From the NCBI RefSeq assembly GCF_030549615.1, contig NZ_CP130832.1:2542001-2606000 (forward strand): 64,000 nt of DNA, given 5' to 3'. The notes beneath the pieces were generated by a model that saw nothing but the letters and a program-made list of their open reading frames with translations, did not search any database and was not told the origin of the DNA. Made by a program: the position numbers and the translations under genes. Within the stretch, counting starts at the first letter, position 1. The number at the start of each line of letters is the position of its first letter. Shown piece after piece: positions 27,441-35,068 of the stretch. This DNA is from Stenotrophomonas sp. 610A2 (lineage in GTDB: Bacteria; Pseudomonadota; Gammaproteobacteria; Xanthomonadales; Xanthomonadaceae).

Positions 27441-27970
27441 TGCGCCTTGGCGCTGGCCTGGACGATGGCATCGTAGAGCTCTTCAAAACTGTGCTGGGGC
27501 TGGAACAGCTCGCCGTTGATGAAGAACGCCGGCGTGCCGTTTACCCCGCTGCGCAGGCCGCTCTCCACATCACGCTGGACACGCTGCAGCTTCTCGCTGT
27601 CATCCATCGCCGCAGCCAGACCTTCTTCAGGCAAGCCCAGCTCGCGCATCAGTTCGCGATACACCACTTCGCCCAGCTGCTGCTGGCTACGAAACAAGGC
27701 ATCGTGCGCCTCCCAGAACTTGCCGTGCACGGCGGCGAACTCGGCAGTGATTGCCGCCGGTAGCGCCTGTGGATGCGACTGCACCAACGGGAAGTTCCGG
27801 AACACCAGGCAGAGCTCGGCGCCAAAACGCTGCTGCAGCCGCTTGACCAGCGAGAACGCCTCACCGCAGTAAGGGCATTGGTAATCGGCGTATTCCACCA
27901 GCACGACCGCCGCATCCAGGCGTCCCTGGATATGGTCATTGGCACTCACCGGCACACTCAATCTGCTCAT
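27437..27970 (-). CDS. DsbA-family thioredoxin-fold oxidoreductase
   Basis: 177 aa from the ATG at 27970. Thioredoxin fold with CPYC at residues 32-35 in EYADYQCPYCGEAF, a helical insertion (HDALFRSQQQLGEVVYREL) and the cis-Pro region NGTPAFFINGE. There is no signal peptide, so it appears cytoplasmic, unlike classic periplasmic DsbA. Related to the DSBA/thioredoxin_4 group. Substrate unknown. Confidence 0.82.
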   Translation of the reverse strand: MSRLSVPVSANDHIQGRLDAAVVLVEYADYQCPYCGEAFSLVKRLQQRFGAELCLVFRNFPLVQSHPQALPAAITAEFAAVHGKFWEAHDALFRSQQQLGEVVYRELMRELGLPEEGLAAAMDDSEKLQRVQRDVESGLRSGVNGTPAFFINGELFQPQHSFEELYDAIVQASAKAH

Positions 27971-28149
27971 CCGCCTACTCCAGATCATTGCTGGCATGCC
28001 AACGCGAGGCCTGGCACGTGCCCACTACCGCAACGCTAACCGGAGCGCTGCTCAACCGGTGTGAATTGTGCTGCCTGGGAATGCCGCGCTACTTCCCCCG
28101 TTCAGCAGACACAGGCAGAATCGGCCGACCGAAGACAGGAAGTCCCCAC

Positions 28150-29259
28150 ATGGCCCGTGCCCACCGCTCATTCTTTGCCTATGGCTCTGCGTTGCTCGGC
28201 GTGCTGAGCCTGTTGGCTGTGGCCTGCTTCCACTTTCCCGAACTGCTGACCAGCCGGGAGTTCCGCGCGGTCTACAACGAGCAGTTTGCCCGCCATATGC
28301 TTCTGGTTGGCCTGGCCGCCGCCTTCATCATGGGCACCATTGCGATCCTGCGTGATCGCAACAAGCGCATCGCTACCCTGGGCGTAGGCACGGCCACCCT
28401 GGCGGTGCTGCTCGGCGGTACCAATGTGCAGTTCGACGCCATTGGCCAGACGCCTTACTCGCTGGGACTGGACTGGTTCGTGCTGTCGTTGTTCTTCTCG
28501 GCGCTGGTGTTCGTGCCGCTGGAACGCTACCTGGGCAAGCGCGAACTGTCGCCGCTGCGCCCGGGCTGGCGCACCGACGTGGCCTACTTCTTCATGAGCC
28601 ATGTACTGGTGCAGTTCATCCTGATCCTGGTGACCGCTTCCACCTCGACGATTGCCGGTCTGGCAGCCTTTCCGTCGTTGAAAGCGGCGATCCAGTCACT
28701 GCCGGTGTGGGCGCAGTTCCTGATCGCAGTCTTCGTCGCCGACATGGCGCAGGCGTTGCTGCACCGCGCCTACCACAACATTCCCTGGCTCTGGCGCTTC
28801 CACGCGGTGCACCACTCCAGCCGGCACATGGATTGGCTGGCCGGCTCACGCGTACATTTCGTCGAGATCGTGCTGACCCGCAGTGCGGTCCTGCTGCCAT
28901 TGCTGATCCTCGGCTTCTCCACCTCGGCAGTGAATGCCTACGTGATCCTGGTCGGCCTGCAGGCGGTGCTGGCACATGCCAATCTCGGCATCCGCTTCGG
29001 CTGGCTGGAGTACCTGCTGGTATTACCGCGCTACCACCATTGGCACCACGCCCGTCAGCAGGAGTACATCGACGTCAACTACGCCATCCACCTGCCGCTG
29101 GTGGACATGCTGATGGGCACCTTCAAGCTGCCGCGCGACCAGACGCAATGGCCGCAGGAGTACGGCGTGATGAAGCTGGAGACAGTACCGAACGGCATCA
29201 TCAAGCAACACCTGATGCCGTTCCAGGGCGGGCGCAAGTTCGAGGACCACGTGGATTGA
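28150..29259 (+). CDS. Sterol desaturase / fatty acid hydroxylase family
   Basis: 369 aa from the ATG at 28150, AGGAAG upstream. Several membrane segments in the first half; the second half carries the diiron histidine clusters: HRAYH (near 205), HAVHHSS (near 219) and HHWHH (near 298). An O2-dependent integral-membrane hydroxylase or desaturase; the lipid substrate is unknown. Other lipid genes (pssA, pldA, cfa) lie in the window but not next to it. Confidence 0.88.
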   Translation: MARAHRSFFAYGSALLGVLSLLAVACFHFPELLTSREFRAVYNEQFARHMLLVGLAAAFIMGTIAILRDRNKRIATLGVGTATLAVLLGGTNVQFDAIGQTPYSLGLDWFVLSLFFSALVFVPLERYLGKRELSPLRPGWRTDVAYFFMSHVLVQFILILVTASTSTIAGLAAFPSLKAAIQSLPVWAQFLIAVFVADMAQALLHRAYHNIPWLWRFHAVHHSSRHMDWLAGSRVHFVEIVLTRSAVLLPLLILGFSTSAVNAYVILVGLQAVLAHANLGIRFGWLEYLLVLPRYHHWHHARQQEYIDVNYAIHLPLVDMLMGTFKLPRDQTQWPQEYGVMKLETVPNGIIKQHLMPFQGGRKFEDHVD

Positions 29260-29280
29260 GCGATCCAGGCTTTTGCTCTT

Positions 29281-29305
29281 GTGGGAGCGGCGTCAGCCGC
29301 GAAGC
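29281..29305 (+). repeat. Single REP hairpin
   Basis: A GTGGGAGCGGCGTCAGCCGCG-type element between two convergent genes; no inverted mate is nearby. Confidence 0.85.
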
Positions 29306-29344
29306 CACAAATGTCTACGCTTCATCCTGCATACCACCGCCCAC

Positions 29345-29980
29345 TCACCACCAATCATCAATCCCCTCACGCCGATACACCTCGGCGAAGGCTGGCCGCG
29401 CTTTCATCCGCGCAGCATGCGCTGCCAGCACTGGCCAGCTATCGGTAGGCCGCGGCATGTTCCGGCTCCAGCGCATCAGCATGGTCAGCATGAAATCAAC
29501 CACACTCAGCTGCTCATCCAGCATGTAGGGCCCGTGCGCGGCCAGGTGCTCAGCCACTTGCTGCCAGGCCGCTTCCAACTGGGCGCGAGCGCGCAGTTTC
29601 ACCTCGTCTGCATTCGCCTCACCGGCCGGCTCCTGCGGGTAGAACCAGCCACGATACGCGGGCATCAAGGTGTAGATGCAGAAGCACATCCAGCGGTAAT
29701 AGTCCCCGCGCGCAACCGTACCCGGTGCGGGCGCCAGCCCTGCCTGCGGATACAGATCGGCCAGCTGCATGGCAATGGCACCGGACTCGGTTAGCACCTG
29801 ACCATCGATGATCAACGCGGGCACACGACCGGCCGGATTGATCGCCAGGAATTCCGCTGACTTCTGCTCACCGCGTTCAAAGTCGAGCTGGCGCAGTTCA
29901 TGCTCAACGCCGAGCTCGATCAGCAACCAATGCACCACCAACGACGCTGTACTTTGCGATCCATACAAAACAACCGACAT
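29345..29980 (-). CDS. Glutathione S-transferase family protein
   Basis: 211 aa. MSVVLYGSQSTASLVVHWLL is the N-terminal thioredoxin-like start with its Ser-rich active-site turn; NPAGRVPALI and LTESGAIAMQLADLY are the conserved cis-Pro and glutathione-binding parts. The C-domain contains LDEQLSVVDFMLTMLMRW. Distinct from the one at 19106. Substrate unknown. Confidence 0.87.
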   Translation of the reverse strand: MSVVLYGSQSTASLVVHWLLIELGVEHELRQLDFERGEQKSAEFLAINPAGRVPALIIDGQVLTESGAIAMQLADLYPQAGLAPAPGTVARGDYYRWMCFCIYTLMPAYRGWFYPQEPAGEANADEVKLRARAQLEAAWQQVAEHLAAHGPYMLDEQLSVVDFMLTMLMRWSRNMPRPTDSWPVLAAHAARMKARPAFAEVYRREGIDDWW

Positions 29981-30035
29981 GCGCGGAATCCCCGGCTGGA
30001 AAGAGACATTCTAACCAGGCCAGACACCGCACTTG

Positions 30036-30275
30036 CAGGAGCGGCGTAAGACGCGAAGTTGATGAACCAACCGCCACAGCAACAGCAAAAACCAAATGCC
30101 CCCTCCCCAACCCTCCCCTTGCCTACGGCAAAGGGAGGGCGTAGTGCCGAGCCATGCTCGGCAGGGGATTTCCCTGCACCCCATCAGCCACGGAATGTGG
30201 GAGCGGCCTAAGCCGCGAAGCTGATGATTTGATGCTTCCCCGGCAAAGCCTCTGCCGAGCATGGCTCGGCACTAC
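30036..30275. repeat. REP cluster
   Basis: A degenerate GTAGGAGCGG-type copy at 30036-30060, a CCCTCCCC...AAAGGGAGGG element at 30099-30140 running straight into a SMAG hairpin at 30141-30163, a GTGGGAGCGG copy at 30197-30221, and a SMAG copy at 30253-30275 (minus). There is no gene in 29981-30300. Confidence 0.87.
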
Positions 30276-30300
30276 AGGCTCGCTGAAGCTATCGGTCGGT

Positions 30301-30621
30301 TCAGTTGCAGCTGTTCATGCAGCTGTTCAAGCGCTCTCCGCACACCGAGGCGGCAGACCGGTTCTGGCAGAACGCCTGCGAGGTCTGGCAGGCGCCGCGC
30401 AGCTCCGGATTGGTGATCTTGTCGCACTGGTTGCCGCGGTTCGCATCGCCGCAATCACCGTAGCCGCTGGGGTTGGCGTTGCAGCGCTGATAGGCATTCT
30501 GGCAATAGTTCACGCAGGCTGCCGGGTCATTGCGCGGCGCGTTACCCCAACCTCCACCATCACTCGCACAAGCTCCGAGCAACAACACCACACAGGCAAA
30601 CAACCATTGGAACCGGTGCAT
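30301..30621 (-). CDS. Cysteine-rich lipoprotein, function unknown
   Basis: 106 aa. Signal peptide with lipobox LLLGAC (Cys18), then a mature part of about 88 residues with ten further Cys, most in C-x3-C- or C-x-x-x-C-like spacing (CVNYCQNAYQRC, CGERLNSCMNSC). The even number suggests five disulfides in the periplasm or outer membrane. I do not recognise the family. It starts 75 bp downstream of the fumarase stop. Confidence 0.75.
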   Translation of the reverse strand: MHRFQWLFACVVLLLGACASDGGGWGNAPRNDPAACVNYCQNAYQRCNANPSGYGDCGDANRGNQCDKITNPELRGACQTSQAFCQNRSAASVCGERLNSCMNSCN

Positions 30622-30642
30622 CGAACAGTCCTTGAAAACGAC

Positions 30643-30669
30643 GACGGCCCGAGCATAGCCCGGGCCGTC
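30643..30669 (-). terminator. Probable terminator of the fumarase gene
   Basis: Stem GACGGCCCG/CGGGCCGTC with a 9-base loop, 27 bases past the fumarase stop on the minus strand, followed by GTCGTTTTC. The T-run is short. Confidence 0.6.
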
Positions 30670-30695
30670 ATTGCATCACCAGTGACAGGTGTCGA

Positions 30696-32213
30696 TTACT
30701 CGACGATCACCGGAATCTTGCCGATGCGTGCCTGCCATTCGCGGGGACCAGTCTTGTGCACCGATTCGCCGGTGGAGTCGACCGCCACGGTCACCGGCAT
30801 GTCCTGCACGGTGAATTCGTAGATGGCTTCCATGCCCAGGTCAGCAAAGCCGACCACCTTGGAAGCCTTGATCGCCTTGGACACCAGATAGGCCGAACCA
30901 CCGACCGCCATCAGGTAGGCCGACTTGTTGTCACGGATCGCCTCGATCGCCGCCGGGCCGCGCTCGGCCTTGCCGACCATGCCCAGCAGGCCGGTCTGCT
31001 CGAGGATCTGGCGGGTGAACTTGTCCATGCGGGTCGCGGTGGTCGGGCCGGCCGGGCCCACCACTTCGTCACGCACCGGATCAACCGGGCCGACGTAATA
31101 GATGAAGCGGCCCTTCAGGTCCACCGGCAGCTGCTCACCCTTGTTGAGCATCTCGACCATGCGCTTGTGCGCGGCGTCGCGGCCAGTCAGCAGCTTGCCA
31201 TTGAGCAGCAAGGTCTGGCCCGGCTTCCATGCAGCCACTTCTTCCGGGGTGATGTTGTCCAGATCGACGCGGGTGCCCTTGGAGGCGTCGTAGGTCAGCT
31301 TCGGCCAGTCTTCCAGCGACGGCGGGTCCAGCATCACCGGGCCGCTGCCATCCAGGGTGAAGTGCGCATGGCGGGTAGCCGCACAGTTCGGGATCATCGC
31401 GATCGGCAAGTTGGCAGCGTGGGTCGGGAAATCCTTGACCTTGATGTCGAGCACCGTGGTCAGGCCGCCCAGGCCCTGCGCGCCAATGCCGAGTGCGTTG
31501 ACCTTCTCGTACAGCTCCAGGCGCAGCTCCTCGGCACGGTTGGAAGCACCACGGGCCTGCAGATCGGTGATGTCGATCGGCTCCATCAGCGATTCCTTGG
31601 CCAGCAGCATCGCCTTCTCGGCGGTGCCGCCGATGCCGATGCCGAGCATGCCCGGCGGGCACCAGCCGGCGCCCATGGTCGGCACGGTCTTGAGCACCCA
31701 GTCGACGATGGAATCGGACGGGTTGAGCATGGCGAACTTGCTCTTGGCCTCCGAACCGCCACCCTTGGCGGCGACGATCACATCGACCGTATTACCCGGC
31801 ACGACCTTGACGTTGACCACACCCGGGGTGTTGTCCTTGGTATTGGTGCGCTTGCCGGCCGGATCAGCCAGCACCGAGGCGCGCAGCTTGTTGTCCGGGT
31901 AGGCGTAGGCGCGGCGGATGCCCTCATTGGCCATGTCCTCGACGCCCATGGTGGCGTCGTCCCAGCGCACGTTCATGCCGATTTCCAGGAACACGGTGAC
32001 GATGCCGGTGTCCTGGCAGATCGGCCGATGGCCTTCGGCGCACATGCGCGAGTTGATCAGGATTTGCGCGATGGCCTCTTTGGCCGCCGGCGACTCTTCG
32101 CGCTCATAGGCAGCGGAGAGGTTCTTGATGTAGTCGACCGGGTGGTAGTACGAGATGTACTGCAGTGCGTCGGCGACGGACTGGATGAGGTCTTCCTGCT
32201 TGATCGATGTCAC
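30696..32213 (-). CDS. fumA: Fumarate hydratase class I (4Fe-4S)
   Basis: 505 aa, MTSIKQEDLIQSVADALQYISYYHP. Single polypeptide with the alpha part (RPICQDTGIVTVFLEIG; GWCPPGMLGIGIGGTAEKAM; NCAATRH) and the beta part (GDAAHKRM... read here as GRDAAHKRMVEML, GPTTATRMDKFT). Cys in ICQDTG, GWCPPG and NCAATR are the three expected iron-sulfur ligands. It interconverts fumarate and malate in the TCA cycle. The Fe-S cluster makes it oxygen-sensitive. The symbol fumA is given by class; other species name it fumB. Confidence 0.94.
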   Translation of the reverse strand: MTSIKQEDLIQSVADALQYISYYHPVDYIKNLSAAYEREESPAAKEAIAQILINSRMCAEGHRPICQDTGIVTVFLEIGMNVRWDDATMGVEDMANEGIRRAYAYPDNKLRASVLADPAGKRTNTKDNTPGVVNVKVVPGNTVDVIVAAKGGGSEAKSKFAMLNPSDSIVDWVLKTVPTMGAGWCPPGMLGIGIGGTAEKAMLLAKESLMEPIDITDLQARGASNRAEELRLELYEKVNALGIGAQGLGGLTTVLDIKVKDFPTHAANLPIAMIPNCAATRHAHFTLDGSGPVMLDPPSLEDWPKLTYDASKGTRVDLDNITPEEVAAWKPGQTLLLNGKLLTGRDAAHKRMVEMLNKGEQLPVDLKGRFIYYVGPVDPVRDEVVGPAGPTTATRMDKFTRQILEQTGLLGMVGKAERGPAAIEAIRDNKSAYLMAVGGSAYLVSKAIKASKVVGFADLGMEAIYEFTVQDMPVTVAVDSTGESVHKTGPREWQARIGKIPVIVE

Positions 32214-32297
32214 GGCTTGCTCGCTTGCTGAAGGCTGGCGGGGGTTCAGCCCACCATTTTACGCCTTGGAGCCGCGCAGTGCCGCCCGCCCTTGGTT

Positions 32298-32368
32298 GTA
32301 GGAGCGGCGTCAGCCGCGAAGCCGGTGAACGGACAGATCTCCAGCTTCGCGGCTCACGCCGCTCCCAC
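32298..32368. repeat. Inverted pair of REP hairpins
   Basis: GTAGGAGCGG-family at 32298-32322 (plus) and 32344-32368 (minus), in the divergent space between fumarase and the sigma factor gene. Confidence 0.88.
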
Positions 32369-32435
32369 AAAAGCTGGACCTTGTTCAGGCAAAGTGGCGC
32401 TGTCACGCCAGCCCGCCCCACGCCGTCCTGCCCGT

Positions 32436-33332
32436 ATGAACCCCGAAACCACCTTCCAGACCCATCGCCCGCGCCTGCTGGCACTGGCCTACCGCATGCT
32501 GGGCAGCCGCGCCGATGCCGAGGACGTGTTGCAGGACGCCTGGCTGCGCTGGGCGGGCAGCGACACCTCCGACATCCGCGACGCCGAGGCCTGGCTCGTC
32601 ACCGCCACCACCCGACTCAGCCTGGACCGCCTGCGCGCGGCCAAGCGTGAGCGCGAGCACTACCCCGGCCCGTGGCTCCCGGAACCATTGCAGGTCGAAC
32701 TGCCGCCCGACACCGCATCCGATCCTGCACAGATCCACGCCGTCGCCAACGAAGTCTCCGTCGCCTTCCTGACCCTGCTGGAGCAACTGAGCCCGGACGA
32801 GCGCGCCGCTTTCCTGCTGAAAGAAGCCTTCGACCACGACTACCGCCAGATCGGCAGCCTGCTTGGCCACAGCGAGGCCAACTGCCGGCAACTGGTGCGT
32901 CGGGCCAAGCAGCGCCTGCAGGCAGGTGCACCACGCTTCCAGCCGGCGCCGGCACAGCATAGGCAGCTGCTGCAGCGCTTCATGGACGCGGCCCAGCGTG
33001 GCGACAGCCCCGCCATCCAGGCCCTGCTGCATGCCAATGCCACCCAGTTCCCCGACGGTGGCGGCATCGTCACCGCTGCCATCCGCCCACTGCGGGGCGC
33101 CGAGCGCATCGGCCGCCTGTACTGGGCCATCGCCCGCCGCGGTGCTGCCCTGCCCGCCCAACTTGGCTACGTCAACGGCGAACTGGCAATCCTGCGCTTC
33201 GCCGAAGGCAGGTTGGCGTCATTCACCACCATCGAAGTGGTGGATGGGCGCATCGCAGCCCTCTACAGCGTGCTCAATCCAGAAAAGTTGCCCCCGCTTG
33301 TCACGCACGAAGCCGCTGCTGCGTCCTTGTAA
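32436..33332 (+). CDS. ECF41-family RNA polymerase sigma factor (SigJ-like)
   Basis: 298 aa from the ATG at 32436. Sigma region 2 (HRPRLLALAYRMLGSRADAEDVLQDAWLRW in pieces), then WLPEPL in the linker, region 4 (LSPDERAAFLLKEAFDHDYRQIG), and a C-terminal SnoaL-like domain with DGGG (FPDGGGIVTA) and NPEKL at the end. WLPEP, DGGG and NPxKL are the marks of ECF41, in which the C-terminal domain controls activity instead of an anti-sigma factor. The next gene encodes the CMD protein usually paired with ECF41. Confidence 0.92.
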   Translation: MNPETTFQTHRPRLLALAYRMLGSRADAEDVLQDAWLRWAGSDTSDIRDAEAWLVTATTRLSLDRLRAAKREREHYPGPWLPEPLQVELPPDTASDPAQIHAVANEVSVAFLTLLEQLSPDERAAFLLKEAFDHDYRQIGSLLGHSEANCRQLVRRAKQRLQAGAPRFQPAPAQHRQLLQRFMDAAQRGDSPAIQALLHANATQFPDGGGIVTAAIRPLRGAERIGRLYWAIARRGAALPAQLGYVNGELAILRFAEGRLASFTTIEVVDGRIAALYSVLNPEKLPPLVTHEAAAASL

Positions 33333-33368
33333 CGAAAGACGGCCATCGTGGCTGTCTGGAGAAACCTG

Positions 33369-33818
33369 ATGTCCGCTACCACCTTCCCACGCGTGCCCTA
33401 CACCCGCCTTGCCGCCGATGCCTTCAAGGGTCTGCTGGCCACCAGCAAGGCCGTGCATGACAGCTCCATCGACCACGAACTGCAGGAGCTGGTGTTCCTG
33501 CGCGTATCGCAGATCAACGGCTGCGGCTACTGCATGGACATGCATGCCACCGCACTGCGCAAGGCCGGCATCGAGCCACGCAAGCTGGACACCCTGCCGG
33601 CCTGGCATGAAAGCCGCTTTTTCGATGAGCGCGAGCGCGCCGCCCTGGGCTGGGCCGAGGCGATGACCCGGCTGCCGGATGGCGCGCCCTCGCAGACCGC
33701 CTTCGACGCGTTGAGGCCGCATTTCGACGACAAGGGCATCAGCGACCTGAGCATGGCCGTGGCGGTGATCAACGCCTGGAACCGACTCGGCGCCAGCCTG
33801 CTGCCCCCGCTGCCCTGA
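33369..33818 (+). CDS. Carboxymuconolactone decarboxylase (AhpD-like) protein
   Basis: 149 aa starting MSATTFPRVPYTRLAADAF with GGAG upstream. The redox motif CGYCMDMH (Cys52, Cys55, His59) matches AhpD-type CMD proteins. Such genes sit next to ECF41 sigma factors in many genomes and are their usual targets. It probably acts in peroxide defence or as a small thiol reductase. It follows the sigma gene by 36 bp. Confidence 0.9.
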   Translation: MSATTFPRVPYTRLAADAFKGLLATSKAVHDSSIDHELQELVFLRVSQINGCGYCMDMHATALRKAGIEPRKLDTLPAWHESRFFDERERAALGWAEAMTRLPDGAPSQTAFDALRPHFDDKGISDLSMAVAVINAWNRLGASLLPPLP

Positions 33819-33895
33819 TCGAATGGCGAACCCAAGGCCATCAATCCAGACCGGACTGATGGCCGCAGCCGGCGCCACACCGCACAATACGGCGC

Positions 33896-34540
33896 ATGGG
33901 AACCCTTGTACTGATCCTCGACCTCATCGGCACCTTCGTCTTCGCCCTGTCCGGGGCGACGATGGGTGTGCGCCGACGGCTGGATATCTTCGGCGTGCTG
34001 GTGCTGTCGTTCGCGGCGGCACTGGCCGGCGGCATGACCCGCGACCTGCTGATCGGCGCTACCCCCGTGGCGGCCATCAGCGACTGGCGCTACCCGGCGA
34101 TCACCTTGGCCGCTGGCGTCGTCACCTTCTTCTGGGCGCCGCTGATCGAGCGCATGCAGTACCCGGTGCGGATGTTCGATGCGATGGGGCTGGCTTTGTT
34201 TGCCGTGGCCGGTACGCAGAAGGCACTGGCGTATGGCATCGACCCGCCGATGGCGGCTGCCTTGGGCATGTTGACTGGCATTGGCGGCGGCATTGCCCGT
34301 GATGTGCTGCTGGCACAGGTGCCGCTGGTCTTGCAGGCCGAGTTGTATGCGGTTGCGGCGTTGGCCGGTGCTGCCGTGGTCGCCGTCGGTTATTGGCTGG
34401 GCTTGCCGCCGTTGCCGTGCGCCCTGGTAGGTGCTGGACTGTGTTTTGGCCTGCGGATGATGGCGATGCATTTTGGTTGGCATCTGCCAGTGGCCTTGCA
34501 GTCATCGGAGCCCCCGCCGCCGGAAGGGCCGCGGAGTTGA
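33896..34540 (+). CDS. TRIC-type trimeric intracellular cation channel protein (UPF0126)
   Basis: 214 aa with about seven membrane helices. Two related halves, with GTFVFALSGATMGVRRRLDIFGV and then AMGLALFAVAGTQKALAYG; GGMTRDLLIG and GIGGGIARDVLL are the twin Gly/Arg/Asp signatures of UPF0126/YadS. Bacterial TRIC homologues conduct monovalent cations; the role in the cell is not clear. Plus-strand, with 77 bp after the CMD gene. Confidence 0.9.
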   Translation: MGTLVLILDLIGTFVFALSGATMGVRRRLDIFGVLVLSFAAALAGGMTRDLLIGATPVAAISDWRYPAITLAAGVVTFFWAPLIERMQYPVRMFDAMGLALFAVAGTQKALAYGIDPPMAAALGMLTGIGGGIARDVLLAQVPLVLQAELYAVAALAGAAVVAVGYWLGLPPLPCALVGAGLCFGLRMMAMHFGWHLPVALQSSEPPPPEGPRS

Positions 34541-34567
34541 GGTAGAGCAAGAACCAAAGCCAAGGCA

Positions 34568-34610
34568 CCCCTCCCCGGCCCTCCCCTTGCCTGCGGCAAA
34601 GGGAGGGAGC
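34568..34610. repeat. CCCTCCCC-type REP element
   Basis: CCCCTCCCCGGCCCTCCCC ... AAAGGGAGGG with a central hairpin (TTGCCTGCGGCAA), in the gap between the TRIC and BON genes. Confidence 0.8.
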
Positions 34611-34680
34611 GAAGCCCCGGTAACACCAAACTCACACTGCATCGGCCATCTTGGAAGTCCCGTTTCAACAGGACCCAACC

Positions 34681-34998
34681 ATGTCCGCAGAACGCTCCGA
34701 CACCCTGATCGGCGATGACGTCGTCCGTACCCTTGGCCAACAATCCGAGACGTCGCAGGTGCTGGCCCAGGTCAAAGACGGTCAGGTGACCTTGTCCGGC
34801 GATGTACCCAGCACCGATGCGAAGCACAAGGTCGAGACCGTTGTTGCGGCCATCGAAGGCGTGCACAAGGTGATCAATCATCTCAACGTCGACAGTGGCA
34901 AACGCTCGTTCGGTGCCGCCGGCGAGGCTGTCCGTGACAACCCAGATGGTCGCGACGATGCGCAAATGGGCGATATCGACCTCGGCAAGGACGGTTGA
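34681..34998 (+). CDS. BON-domain protein
   Basis: 105 aa starting MSAERSDTLIGDDVVRTL. The BON domain runs over residues 10 to 72 (VLAQVKDGQVTLSGDVPS, VAAIEGVHKVINHLNV with its Gly and His in place). BON domains bind phospholipid or act in envelope stress. No signal peptide is visible, unlike OsmY, so a cytoplasmic place is likely. The C-terminal stretch is acidic. Confidence 0.82.
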   Translation: MSAERSDTLIGDDVVRTLGQQSETSQVLAQVKDGQVTLSGDVPSTDAKHKVETVVAAIEGVHKVINHLNVDSGKRSFGAAGEAVRDNPDGRDDAQMGDIDLGKDG

Positions 34999-35068
34999 GC
35001 CCACTGATGCACCGGGGCCAGTGCATTTGCGGGTAACCTGAACCCGCACCTCGCCGCTTGAGCCACAC

